Part shown: in pieces, positions 21,554 through 33,244 of the stretch
How the letters are laid out: every line of letters starts with the position of its first letter
Numbering within the stretch: the first letter of the stretch is position 1
Position numbers and translations under genes: made by a program
Assembly: GCA_030770425.1 (NCBI GenBank)
Contig: JASJFT010000103.1
Location: 96,495-160,494, forward strand
Length of the DNA stretch: 64,000 nt
Direction: 5' to 3'
Source of the DNA: Darksidea phi
Lineage: Eukaryota > Ascomycota > Dothideomycetes > Pleosporales > Lentitheciaceae
Notes under the pieces: model-generated
What the model was told of the DNA's origin: nothing
The model's input: only the letters and a program-made list of their open reading frames with translations
Databases searched by the model: none

Positions 21554-22618
21554 ATGCTCGAATACCGCACGCAGGGCTACAACGGCTACAGCGTGAAGTA
21601 CTCGCCCTTCTTCGACTCGCGCATCGCCGTCGCCGCGTCGGCCAACTTCGGGCTCGTCGGCAACGGCAGGATCTACGTACTGGGCTTGACGGCGAACGGC
21701 ATCATCGCGGAGAAATGGTTCGACACGCAGGACTCGCTCTTCGACACAGCGTGGTCCGAGGCACACGAGAACCAGCTGCTCACGGCGGGCGGTGACGGCG
21801 CCGTCAAGCTCTTCGACATCACCCTCTCCGATTTCCCCGTACAGTCGTGGCAGGAACACGGGCGCGAGGTCTTCGCCGTTCACTGGAACCTTGTGGCCAA
21901 GGACTCTTTCTTGTCCAGCAGCTGGGACGGCACCGTCAAGGTCTGGAACCCGAATGCGAGTGCCAGTCTGACGACACTGCCCACGCACTCATGCACCTAC
22001 TCGGCCGCCTTCAGCCCGCATAGCCCGAGCATCCTCAGCTGTGTCAGCTCCGACTCGCACCTGCGCGTCTTCGATCTGCGTACGCCGGCGTCGGCCTCGA
22101 ATCACCTCACCCTCAGCGTGCCTATCCACAGCCCGCCGAAGCCGCGCATGGGTGCCGCCGCCCCCGTCGGCATCCCGCCCTCGGAAGCCCTCACCCACGA
22201 CTGGAACAAGTACAGAGATACGGTCGTCGCAACAGCGGGCGTCGACCGCCTGATCCGCACTTTTGACATCCGCGCGCCGCGTGCAGGGCCTGTCGCCGTG
22301 CTGCCCGGCCACGAGTATGCTGTGCGCCGCATCTCGTGGTCGCCGCACCTGTCCGACATACTGCTTAGCGCGAGCTACGACATGACATGCCGCGTGTGGA
22401 CCGATGGCAGCGCAATGGGGGTAGGCAACATGACGCACGAAAACATGCTGGACGACCCCATGGTGCATGGGGGCGGACGCGAAATGGGCAGGATGAGCCG
22501 GCACACCGAGTTCGTGACAGGCGTCGACTGGTGCATGTTCGGTGCCGAGGGCTGGTGCGCCAGTGCTGGATGGGATGAAAGAGTACTGGTTTGGGACTGC
22601 AAGGCAATCATGCAATGA
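21554..22618 (+). CDS. PEX7: Peroxin-7, PTS2 import receptor
   Basis: Single-exon WD40 protein of 354 residues, close to the family length. Pex7 binds the PTS2 signal of matrix proteins in the cytosol and, with a co-receptor, delivers them to the peroxisome. The opening MLEYRTQGYNGYSVKYSPFF is the conserved Pex7 start. Six or seven blades are visible, each ending in a WD-like pair: GAVKLFD, GTVKVWN, SHLRVFD, DRLIRTFD, MTCRVWT and ERVLVWD. The blade HGREVFAVHWN is typical of the family. A loop of about 30 residues rich in Pro/Ala separates blades 4 and 5, and another rich in Gly/Met (GGGREMGRM) precedes the last blade. No targeting signal is present or expected. Confidence 0.94.
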   Translation: MLEYRTQGYNGYSVKYSPFFDSRIAVAASANFGLVGNGRIYVLGLTANGIIAEKWFDTQDSLFDTAWSEAHENQLLTAGGDGAVKLFDITLSDFPVQSWQEHGREVFAVHWNLVAKDSFLSSSWDGTVKVWNPNASASLTTLPTHSCTYSAAFSPHSPSILSCVSSDSHLRVFDLRTPASASNHLTLSVPIHSPPKPRMGAAAPVGIPPSEALTHDWNKYRDTVVATAGVDRLIRTFDIRAPRAGPVAVLPGHEYAVRRISWSPHLSDILLSASYDMTCRVWTDGSAMGVGNMTHENMLDDPMVHGGGREMGRMSRHTEFVTGVDWCMFGAEGWCASAGWDERVLVWDCKAIMQ

Positions 22619-22995
22619 TCGTGTATGTCTGACTGAATAGCTGAGGGTAGCCTTGCATCAATTGTTTCACTAAGTAACCGAATATGTATATAATCTCGGG
22701 TAGTCTTGGTGGTACGTGGGCGCATGATATGATTTAGCGTAGTCGCCGTTTCAAACATTGGGTAATTATCTTCAAGCTGCCATCGGTGCAAGGAGATCGA
22801 GATCGGCGCTACGGCGTCATAACCACCGAGGCCATGCAGACCACCGCCTCGTATTTCGCTTTCCCCACCAGATACCATCATCCATAGGAATATTTATCGA
22901 ACCCTCCCCCTCTTTTATTCTGGAAAACCTACTACGACAATGTTATCGACAGCTCCACAAGTGGTACAAGAGAAGGTAGTGCCTGGTAGATCAAG
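22619..22995. other. Intergenic region PEX7 to esterase
   Basis: 377 bp holding the PEX7 3' flank and the esterase promoter. No feature is recognised. Confidence 0.5.
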
Positions 22996-24121
22996 ATGGC
23001 TCTTAACTACCTCAAAACCAAACTCTCTATCCTCCCCCACATTTTCCAGGCCTCCTACGACGCCATATTCTCCACCCTCCCATTCGCACAGCGCTGGCGC
23101 CTCCTTCTTCTCCAACCAGTCAACATCCTCACTACCCTTATTACCGCCTCCTCCTGGCTTTTCAACAACCACTCCACCGTTCTCTACGTTCCTTGTCGGA
23201 GTGGGAACAAACGCTGTCTAGTGTATCAGCCTCCACGGAGGCATCCAAAAGACAAAGACAATAGCAAAGAGCCACGTCCGCTACATATCGACATTCACGG
23301 TGGAGGCTTCATCGGAGGCTTTCCGGAGCTAGGCGCGAGATGGTGCACGTTGCTTTCTGCCCAGACGGGCGCAGTGGTCGTCAGCTGCTCGTACCGTTTT
23401 GCGCCACGGCATACATTTCCAGCGGCACACGATGATATAGACGATATTGTAACTTGGATTCTCTCGCATGCTTCGGACATCAACGCAGACCCCAGTCGTC
23501 TCACTGTCGGTGGAGCTTCTGTTGGTGGAAACCTCGCGCTCAGTGCAGCCCAATACCTGAATCGACGATCCCAGGTGAACTCTTCACAAACGTCGTATGC
23601 CGTCTTAGGTTTCATTGGGTTCTGTCCACCCGTCGATTTTCGCCTCAAACCGCAAGAAAAACCAGTCCCACCCAGCTTCCCAAAGAGGGACCCATTGTCT
23701 TTCCTCATGCCCCTATTCGATGCTTATGCAGGCCCGAATCGGGCAAGAGATTGGGACAATCCGCGGTTGAACACTTCCATTGCGGATCCGAAGACTTTGC
23801 CAAAAGATATGCTGTTCATTGTTGCCGGAATCGACATTCTGATGCATGAGCAGCTCGCCTTTGTGGAGAAAACAAAGAGGACGCTAGAGGCAGAGGGCGA
23901 TACGGATAGGAGTGTTGAAGCTAGGGGTTGGGAAAAGGGATTCCATGGATGGCTAGAACGTAGGTATTACTCGTGTCGAGGTAGCAAATGCGTTGACTAA
24001 CTCATCCACAGTGCCAAAAGCGATACTTGAAAAGGAGAGAATGGAGGCGTTCAGTCTCAGCCTAGAGTTTATCAAGCGGGTGCACCGGAAATCCGGGTTC
24101 GATGTAAGCAAAGAGGCCTGA
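22996..24121 (+). CDS. Alpha/beta-hydrolase fold-3 esterase (HSL family)
   Basis: Two exons, 22996-23959 and 24012-24121, with a 52-nt intron; 357 residues. Predicted carboxylesterase/lipase-like hydrolase of the hormone-sensitive-lipase family. The oxyanion motif HGGGFIGG begins at His101. The nucleophile elbow is GASVG with Ser175. The acid is Asp280 in VAGIDILMHEQ and the base is His317 in KGFHGWLE, so the triad is complete. A hydrophobic stretch near the N-terminus (LLLLQPVNILTTLITASSWL, about 36-55) could anchor it to a membrane. The intron follows the His motif, and the second exon supplies the last helix ending DVSKEA. The substrate is unknown; such genes serve in lipid, xenobiotic or metabolite deacetylation. 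Confidence 0.88.
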
Positions 24122-24436
24122 AGAATTGCGTCGACGTGGTCAACGGGGATGTACTTTCCTGGGCTTCTTGTCGAGATACCTGCTATGTGGCTATACTGGC
24201 AACGCGCTCTACCACGATCGAACATTGAGGTGCAACAACTTTCCACGTTCCAATTCCCAATCTCATGCTTCCAGAACCTGTCAGCCCCACGCAAATATGG
24301 GATCGCTCCTAGTTCTAAGGGACGTCGCAGTTTTTGCAGAGTGAAAAACGAGGTTGATAGGGGAATCCAAAATCGGTGCCCGACACGCTCATTTTATACA
24401 GAATGGTATATAGTTTACAAGTATGCTACAATGATC
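24122..24436. other. Convergent 3' region (esterase / AIM24)
   Basis: 315 bp between convergent stop codons. No feature is recognised. Confidence 0.5.
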
Positions 24437-25614
24437 TCATGATGGCTTGGCAAACTCTGCTTTTCCATCGCTGACGGTGGCATACAGCACTTTGGTTCCA
24501 TCCGAGTTTGCTGATGCTGTTGGTGTTTTGGATGCTCCGTCTGCAATCTGCTTGATTTCGTCTTTTATCTTTCTAGTCACTGCGTCTTGAACCGCGCCGG
24601 GCGGGCTGTCGGCAATCTCATTGATGTCCCTTGATGTCAGAACGTCGCTGACACGTGATGCGCGAGACTGAAGAAGCATGGTTGTAGGGCCTTCGAAGCG
24701 GAGGAAAAGCTGCAGCCGTTAGATGCATAATCATGTGGGGAGGGAGAAACTACCCGATCGCCCCATATGGACCGCCGCAGCCACGTCTTGAGCGTGTGGA
24801 ATATGCTCGCTACCGTCCTCCATGTCGCTGTCTCGCTCATGACCCTAAAGAACTTGACCCTCTGCAGCAGAGTCCCGAATCCGAGATCTGGAACCTGGAG
24901 TCCAAAGCGGGAGGACTTGAAGCGAAAGGGCAATGGCGGGGTGGCGGAGGCGGTATATGCCACAACGTTGCTGGGGTGCGCAGTGTAGCTCTCGCCGGCC
25001 TTGAGTTGCACCTGGTATAGCTGGCCGCTGCCGACGAGTGCGAGCAGGCCGCGGCCTGTCACATATGTGTTGCCCCAGTGCGCCAGCCCGACCTTGGTGT
25101 TGTATTGTGGCTTTAGGGACAGCGTCTGGCCCGTCCAGGCCAACAGCGCCTGGCGCTGGGCGACGAGCCAGTCCTGCCTCCCGTCCAGGTGCACTGTGAC
25201 GATGGAGGAGATTGGGGATTTAGTAGATATGAGGGCTGTGACGGGACTTGTGGAGGAGACTCTCTGGTAGAGAAAGGGAATGCCGACGGGCGCTCGTCGT
25301 AAGGGTCCGAGGAAGGAAAGCGATGAGAGGGTATTTTCGGCATTCCCGCTGAGACCGACTAGTGTCCCGCGGCGCGTGTACAGGGTCTGCGAGGCGGCGA
25401 GCGAGACGGAGAGGAGGGAAAAGGGTGAGCCGACGACCTCGAAGCGCGCATCTGCATCTGCATTCGCCTGTGCATGGCGCTCGAGGCCGCGCTCGAGCTC
25501 GGGTGAGGGCTCGGGGGAGGCATTCGTCGCCATGATGTTGATGCAGCGCGCCCGTACGACGCCGGCGCGTGTGCGGGCGGCGCATGGCCATGGCGAGGCA
25601 GCCGGGCGGATCAT
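24437..25614 (-). CDS. AIM24: AIM24 family mitochondrial protein
   Basis: Exons 25614-24754 and 24709-24437 are joined in phase 0 across a 44-nt intron and give 377 residues. Yeast Aim24 is an inner-membrane protein that supports MICOS integrity. The N-terminus is basic and Ala-rich ([20 protein letters not shown]), a presequence. The diagnostic core is a double-stranded beta-helix: [20 protein letters not shown], then [20 protein letters not shown], and after the intron [19 protein letters not shown]. The C-terminal tail of about 60 residues is hydrophilic. A second Met in phase ([10 protein letters not shown]) lies 27 residues downstream and would lose the presequence. Head to head with ATM1 over 232 bp. 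Confidence 0.9.
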
Positions 25615-25846
25615 GGCGCGCAGAGCAGTGGGCGATGGTACTGCGGGAGGGCGGAGGTGTTGGAGCTATGCGGAGCTATCGGAGCTAGACACCGCACAAA
25701 CATTGTTACGCTCCGCATTCGAGCTCGCTCCAATTCTCACGTCCAGACAGCGCTCGTCAACTGACTGCACATGCGGTCAACTGCTTGATCAATTTCAATG
25801 TTCAAATGCTGATCGCGAGCGCGACGCGGAACATGTGACTTCGGCC
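25615..25846. promoter_or_regulatory. Shared divergent promoter, AIM24 / ATM1
   Basis: 232 bp between the start codons of two mitochondrial genes. Open frames run through it in both directions by chance. No TATA box or specific site could be assigned. Confidence 0.6.
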
Positions 25847-28002
25847 ATGCTACTGCCCCCGCTCGCCCGCGCCTGCCGGCCAGGCCTCTGCACCTCGACC
25901 CGCGTCTTCACCTCCCGCCCGCTCCACCTATACCTTGCGACACGCGTCTTCACCTCCAGCCCGCTCCTCCACCGGAATGACACCCACACGACGAGTCCCC
26001 CCCCGAAGCAAGATGCCCTCTTGGCGGAGCAGACGGTGTCCACCAAGGAGCAGCGCAGGGCCGACTGGGCCATCATCCGCGAGATGTCCCACTACCTATG
26101 GCCAAAGGACAGTCTGGGGACACGCTTCCGCGTCGGCTTGAGCGTGGCGCTGCTGGTGGGCGCCAAACTGCTCAACGTCCAGGTGCCCTTCTATTTCAAG
26201 AGCATCGTCGATTCCATGAATATCGACTTCATGGCGGTCGGCGGCACCGCCTGGACCGTGGCGGGCTCCATGATAGTCGCCTATGGCGTGACCCGCATCA
26301 GCGCGACCCTCTTCCAGGAACTCCGCAATGCCGTCTTTGCCAGCGTGGCCCAGAAAGCCATCCGCCGCGTCGCCTGCAGCGTCTACGAACACCTGCTCCG
26401 TCTCAGCCTGGGCTTCCACCTCTCGCGTCAGACCGGCGGCTTGACGCGCGCCATTGATCGCGGCACCAAGGGCATCAGCTTCCTGCTCACGTCCATGGTC
26501 TTTCACGTCTTGCCCACTGCCCTCGAGATCTCGCTCGTCTGTGGCATCCTGGTGCGCTTCCATCTTACCATGTCTCGCCTACCACGCTGATTGTGGCAGA
26601 CGTACCAATATGGCGCCAAGTTCGCCCTCATCACAGGCACGACCATGGCTGCCTATACCGCCTTCACGATTCTGACTACATCGTGGCGGACCAAGTTCCG
26701 CAAGCAGGCTAATGCGGCCGACAACAGAGCCGCCACTGTTGCCGTCGACTCCCTCATCAACTACGAGGCTGTCAAGGTATCATCGAAGCTACTCCGGATC
26801 CGCTATTCGACTGACGGTGAAACAGTACTTCAACAATGAAAAGTACGAGGTCGGCCGCTACGACAAGGCGCTCCAGTCGTACGAAAAGGCGTCCATCAAG
26901 GTTGCGACCTCGCTTGCTTTCCTCAACTCGGGCCAAAACCTTATTTTCTCCAGCGCCCTGACGGCCATGATGTACTTGGCCGCAGACGGCGTCGCCACCG
27001 GGCAATTGACCGTTGGCGACCTCGTCATGGTCAACCAGCTCGTCTTCCAGCTATCAGTTCCCCTCAACTTTCTCGGGTCTGTGTATCGTGAGCTGAGGCA
27101 AAGCTTGCTCGACATGGAGACGCTGTTCAATTTGCAAAAGGTCAACGTTGCCGTCAAAGACAAACCAGACGCGAAACCACTACTGTTGAGTGCTGGAGAG
27201 CTCAAATTTGAGAACGTCACTTTCGGCTATCGCCCAGATCGCCCCATTCTCAAGAATCTCAACCTTACCATTCCAGCTGGAAAGAAGGTCGCTATTGTTG
27301 GACCAAGTGGTTGCGGAAAGTCTACCATCCTCCGGCTCCTCTTCCGCTTCTACGACGTCCAGGAAGGAAGAATCCTCATCGATGGGCAAGACATCCGCGA
27401 TGTGAGTGTGGAAAGCCTGCGGAGGGCTATTGGCGTAGTACCCCAGGACACGCCACTCTTCAACAATACTATCGAGCACAACATCAAGTACGGTAACATG
27501 GAGGCATCCCAAGCCGAGGTCATCGAAGCCGCGAAACGAGCGCATATTCATGAAGCCATAAGCCAATTTCCGGATGGGTATGGAACAATGGTAGGAGAGC
27601 GCGGCATGATGATCTCCGGAGGAGAGAAGCAACGTCTTGCTGTGTCACGTCTTATTCTCAAAGACCCACCCTTGCTCTTCTTCGACGAAGCTGTAGGTGT
27701 CTTGACTCGACGCTTATTTTCCTAGGCTAACCGAAAATGAATAGACATCTGCGCTTGACACGCACACGGAGCAAGCCTTGCTCTCTCATATTAATTCAAT
27801 TTTGAAGGAGAAGAAGCGGACTTCAGTCTTCGTGGCACACCGTCTGCGCACCATTTACGACTCCGACCTCATCATCGTGCTCAGAGCAGGGAGCGTAGCT
27901 GAGAGCGGTACACATGAACAGTTAGTGGACCGGGCCGGCCTCTATTCAGAGTTGTGGAGCACCCAGGAAACAATGTTTAATGGAGACGAGGAACAGAAGT
28001 AG
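25847..28002 (+). CDS. ATM1: Mitochondrial ABC half-transporter ATM1 (Fe-S export)
   Basis: Four exons, 25847-26551, 26600-26776, 26826-27692 and 27745-28002 (introns of 48, 49 and 52 nt), giving 668 residues. Inner-membrane exporter of a glutathione-linked sulfur or Fe-S intermediate needed for cytosolic Fe-S assembly. The N-terminus is an Arg-rich presequence ([20 protein letters not shown]). Six membrane helices include [17 protein letters not shown] and [20 protein letters not shown]. The nucleotide-binding domain is complete: Walker [11 protein letters not shown]-loop region VVPQDTPLF, signature ISGGEKQR, Walker B LLFFDEATSALD (split by the last intron) and H-loop VAHRLRT. Start choice: the in-frame sequence upstream of 25847 overlaps AIM24 on the other strand and has no family character. 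Confidence 0.95.
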
Positions 28003-28475
28003 TGCCTTGTGAAGACGATAGACTAAGATCGCATGCTTGCGTAACTTGGGCGATTCCGTGGCTTTTGCAGGCAAAAGGATCGCTCATGGATCGCTTGTTG
28101 TATAATATACCAGAAGTCCTTGGATCTAAATTAACGAAATTTGTAAATGGAACAAAATTTGCTAATCATCTTGTGCTATATGTAGGCAAGTTAAGTGCCG
28201 CGATTTGAGTGGATGGCGCCGAAAGGCTTACCTACCTTGGCATAGAGCCGCCGACGTCATCGACTCGAGAACTACCCAGGTTGTACAGCACCAAGCTACG
28301 AGCCGGCACCGTTATTTCATTGATAAATCCTCTCACTTCCCAGCGAAGATCGACATCAAGACGATCCTAAATCCCACTCAATCGAATCTCTCTCCGCCCA
28401 GCCAATCAAACGTCATCATAACACCCTACCATAACAATCCCCCGAGGACATCGCACACCATATTCAAAACAGAAA
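28003..28475. other. Intergenic region ATM1 to small Arg-rich ORF
   Basis: 473 bp. It holds the ATM1 3' flank and, from about 28320, a C/A-rich stretch that looks like a 5' UTR leading to the ORF at 28476. Confidence 0.5.
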
Positions 28476-28802
28476 ATGTGTCTCGTAACCACCAAACCAA
28501 CACCCACCTACCGCGGCAGCGTCATCGACCCGCCACCCCACCGCTCCCGCTTCTCCGCGCACCCACCACCAGGCGTAGTCCGAATGCCGCGCGGCTCAAC
28601 GCATTCTTATCGGCGCTCTTCTACGACTAGCTTCAGCGATGGGCCTAGGGTTGTTGAGTATCGCCGAAGTGAACCAAGGGCTATTGAGTACGTTGAAGAG
28701 CCGAGACGGAGGAGCAGGAGTGTGGTTAGGGACGTGGAAGTTAGGGGGAGCAGGGGGAGCTTTGTTGAGGGGAAGCACAGTGTTAGTCGGGTTAGGTATT
28801 GA
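28476..28802 (+). CDS. Small basic hypothetical protein
   Basis: 108 codons, no intron, starting MCLVTTKPTPTYRGSVIDPP. The product is very rich in Arg, Ser, Pro and Val with no hydrophobic segment, and repeats an (R/E)YVEEPRRRSRSVVRD-like charged pattern. The C-rich leader and the codon choice favour a real small gene, and unnamed proteins opening MC(L/I)VT are familiar in this group of fungi. No domain was recognised and no function is proposed. An antisense frame over the same bases is weaker. Confidence 0.5.
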   Translation: MCLVTTKPTPTYRGSVIDPPPHRSRFSAHPPPGVVRMPRGSTHSYRRSSTTSFSDGPRVVEYRRSEPRAIEYVEEPRRRSRSVVRDVEVRGSRGSFVEGKHSVSRVRY

Positions 28803-29730
28803 GGGTCGTCATGCATATTCGGTTCGGAGAGGTGTGGTGGCAGGGAACGGGTCTCGACTATGTGGCTTGGTACAACATTTAGTGAGAGACTCTCGTTCAA
28901 ATATATTCGGCTTCGAGGGTCCACATCGTACAAAACAGCGCTGTTTGGTGATAACGCCATGCAACACCATCGCGAGCTAGCAGCATTATCCAAGTTTCTT
29001 TCGATCTTACGATAGATAAAACTCATATCTAACTACCCCACTCTGCAACATACAAAAACTACCATCGCCTCGAAGTGGATAAGGTAGAGAAAGGCTAGTC
29101 ATACCCCAACCTTACGACACCTTTGGGGAATGGACATTGGAACAGAACCAGAGAAATCGTTTGTACATTTCGCAAGTCATAATTGGTTGAGTGTATCTGA
29201 TTATGAAAGGATGCGTTTGGAGGAAGCCGACTAGATCATCCGTTGAACGTAGAGTGCAACTTAGGAAGGGAAGACAAAAAACTATGAGCGATATCGGCAT
29301 AGGATGCACTAACACAAGAAGTTCACATATTTCCGAATAGCAACAAGGCAATTTGACTGTTTTCGGCAGAAATCGAAGCGCGGAAATCAGTAGTATGTTT
29401 GTCGAGGGTTTGTCGAGGGTTTGTCGAGGGAAAAACCTCATCCATTCTACGGGCAGAATGTATTGTCGAATAGCTACCTGTACTATCCATCTTCTCAAAC
29501 GCTCAAGTGGTACGCCGTGTCCAAACACCTCCTATGCTGCCCTATATAAATAACAACCCAAGAATGATCATTCTGTCATAAAATCAGGCCGATTGCCAGT
29601 ATCGCCGCCGAAGCCCAAATCCCTGAACCCTCCAAGGGTTCTGTTCCCACGATCTGGAAACGCCGGCCGTAGCGTTCGTAAATGTCTCAATTGGTATCAT
29701 ACAGCGTCTCTTAAAAAAAAGTTCGAGGAT
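28803..29730. other. Intergenic region, small ORF to Swi5/Ace2-type factor
   Basis: 928 bp between convergent genes, no coding signal. A triple 11-bp repeat lies at 29398-29430. Confidence 0.55.
29398..29430. repeat. Tandem repeat, 3 x 11 bp
   Basis: Three perfect copies of TTTGTCGAGGG in tandem. Confidence 0.93.
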
Positions 29731-31754
29731 TCACACATTGAAGTCCAGGAAGTCGTAGGGGCTTGCGTCCAGTGGAGAAAACTCACCCATCGCTTTCATC
29801 TCAAGGTCGAACTGGGAGCATGCGCTATCAGGGAGGGTGTTAAACAACTCTTCAAGTTCGTCCGGAGGACCCACAGGAGAAGTGGGCGGAGTTGTGAACG
29901 GGTTGGATTGAATGGATGACCGAGATGGTGTGGATGATCCCTTGAGGGGGCTTGACTGAACCGGCGCCTTCGTGTCGCTCACTGATCCGGCAGAGTGTGG
30001 CCGGTGATCAGCAGGCGACATAGGTGGCGTGTGTGTGTTCTGTGAGAGCTGCTGAAGAAGAGTCATGGACGCTACATCGCCCGCATATGCGCTGGAGGAT
30101 GCGAAGCTGGAATTTGTGTCGTTGGTTTCGTCGGCAAAAGGGCTCGATGCGGATCCAAACCTACTATTCTGTTAACCACAGCACACTGAAGATCAGGATT
30201 ATCATACCCGAAATGATCCACAGAAGTGCTGATCTGATTGTTGAAGCTGCTCGTCTCGGGAAGCATTCTCGGTAAATGCTGAGCTTGCAGAATGCCGTCA
30301 AGAGGTAGCGGTGAGCATGCATCAGATGGAGGGGAGCCGGCGGACACTGACGAGGCTGCAGAAACCAGCGCCCGCCGCGTTTTGTTTGCTTTATCAACCC
30401 GCTGCTCGAGATCTGGGCGGTTCTTCTTTGGTCGGCCACGCTTCGCCTGTCGTCGAACGGCATCAGCGAAGCCACCCACACACATACCGCGCTGCCGATG
30501 GCGAGTAAGTGCATCCTGCCTTGCGAAACCCGCGCTGCAAGGACATCTGTAAGGCTTGTTGCCAGTATGGATCTTCGCATGTCGTTTGAGGTCATGCTGA
30601 CGAACAAAGCATTTTCCACACCCATTGCACTTAAATTGTCTGTCTCCAAGGTGCGTTTGGACATGCGAGCGTATGTTTTCTCTACGCCCAAAGACCTTTG
30701 CACATTCGGGGTAGAGACACGTCCACTTGTTTGTTGTAGGGTCTTGCTCGCTAATATACCGCTGGACTTCTTCCGGAGAGATACCCGTAAACTCTAGGGT
30801 CGCATCAACTTCGAGTTCAGGCAATAACACTGGCCCGGATAGTGAGTTTGTCGGTATAGGCAGGGTATCCATCGACATTGCTGCGCTCGACGTTGGGAAG
30901 AGCGTCGGAGGCTGTGAGAAAGCCATCTCATGTGACGGGTGCTCTTCGATGCCCTCTAGAAAGGTTTGCACCGACCTTTGTTGGGGCGAAGAAATAGGTG
31001 ACGGAGAGAGCGCATCTGAGGTGTAGTAGGAGGATGATTCGTATCCCACATCCGCATCCGGATTCTCAAAGTCGAAGGCCATAGCGCTCGATGTTGGCTC
31101 GAGATTGATGTTTGCCATGTCTGTAAAGTTTGGTGGTAATGGAGTGGTATCGAGAGAGTCATGAGTGGGTAGTTGCACCGGCTTCTGCGGTGTTGCAGTC
31201 GGCGTTGGAAGGATATTGATGAAGACTTGCCCACAGGAGCCATACACTGACTGTATGTGCTCCCGTAGGTCCTTCAGCTGTTGTTCTGTTGGAGGTTTGG
31301 AGGGAGAAAGAGGAGGCTGCTGGGGAGACTGGGCGCGGAGCGTCCGGCGAGGAGTCCGCGGCGAGGGGAGAGAGGTCTGTACTGGGGATGGCAAAAAGGT
31401 GTCAAAGGGGCCCGGCTGGGGCTGGCTCTGCGTTTGCGCTACTTGCATAGTATGCTGTGATGGTTGTCCTAGATTGTTAGTAATACTTACCGTACTTTTC
31501 TCCTGCTCGAAGGATGTCGTATTCATGGCTCCTGGATACATGTGTTCGGGGATGGATCTTTGGCCGGACATGGCTGTCTCAAGATTTAAGCCTCGGAGAT
31601 CCAGGCTCATGCCCGACCGTTGTTGTCGCTTTTGATGTACGCTAGCAGGGAGTTGTCGTACTCTGGGCGCCTCGAATGCTGCTGGTGTCGAGTTCTGTCG
31701 GCGGTGCTGTGTTCGTCGGCGTTGGATGCCCGAAGGCGTATGTGTGGACAGCAT
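29731..31754 (-). CDS. C2H2 transcription factor of the Swi5/Ace2 type
   Basis: Exons 31754-30208 and 30163-29731 give 659 residues. The acceptor at 30164 has an in-phase alternative three bases downstream. Three consecutive zinc fingers occupy about residues 344-428: CLYPEC with RRENIRSHVQTH, CNGCGKCFVRQHDLKRH, and the degenerate third finger CPCSAGFARQDALTRHRQR followed by GMCVGG. The atypical third finger and the CVGG end are the Swi5/Ace2 hallmark. These proteins drive daughter-cell, septation or wall genes in yeasts, and conidiation and wall biology in moulds. The flanks are low-complexity Gln/Ser/Pro, with a basic KRGRPKKNRP after the fingers as a likely nuclear signal. SP/TP sites are abundant, as in Cdk-regulated family members. 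Bases 31490-31455 resemble a 36-nt in-frame intron. Confidence 0.88.
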
Positions 31755-32964
<1,210 letters not shown>

Positions 32965-33244
32965 TTGGATACACGGAGCCGAGGATGCGATATGATGCAC
33001 AGTCATGGCATTTATGAGCAATGTGGGATGGGCCGAATAGGTTCATCGTCATCTCGGGCATCTAGAGCATCAATCCATCTTTTAAGAACTGGGGCAAACT
33101 CCGCATAATTGCTTTACCATGCGATGCGAGTGATACTAATTTGTTCGACGTCTTGTCTGAAAAAAATCGGCATTCTCTAGAATCCGTGGGCCATGTCACG
33201 CTTAGCATGACCTAAACCTCCAGTAATATGCCATGGCAAAATCA

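Noticed and set aside
21989..22615. 208-codon antisense frame inside PEX7
   Set aside because: A shadow of the GC-rich WD40 coding strand with no domain of its own.
25280..25846. Upstream extension of the ATM1 frame
   Set aside because: Overlaps AIM24 on the other strand and has no ABC-transporter or presequence features; Met at 25847 fits.
26096..26563. 155-codon antisense frame inside ATM1
   Set aside because: Mirrors ATM1 codons; low-complexity Asp/Ala/Gly product; no start context.
30164..30703. 179-codon minus-strand frame overlapping the zinc-finger gene
   Set aside because: The alternative frame encodes three correct zinc fingers; this one has no domain.
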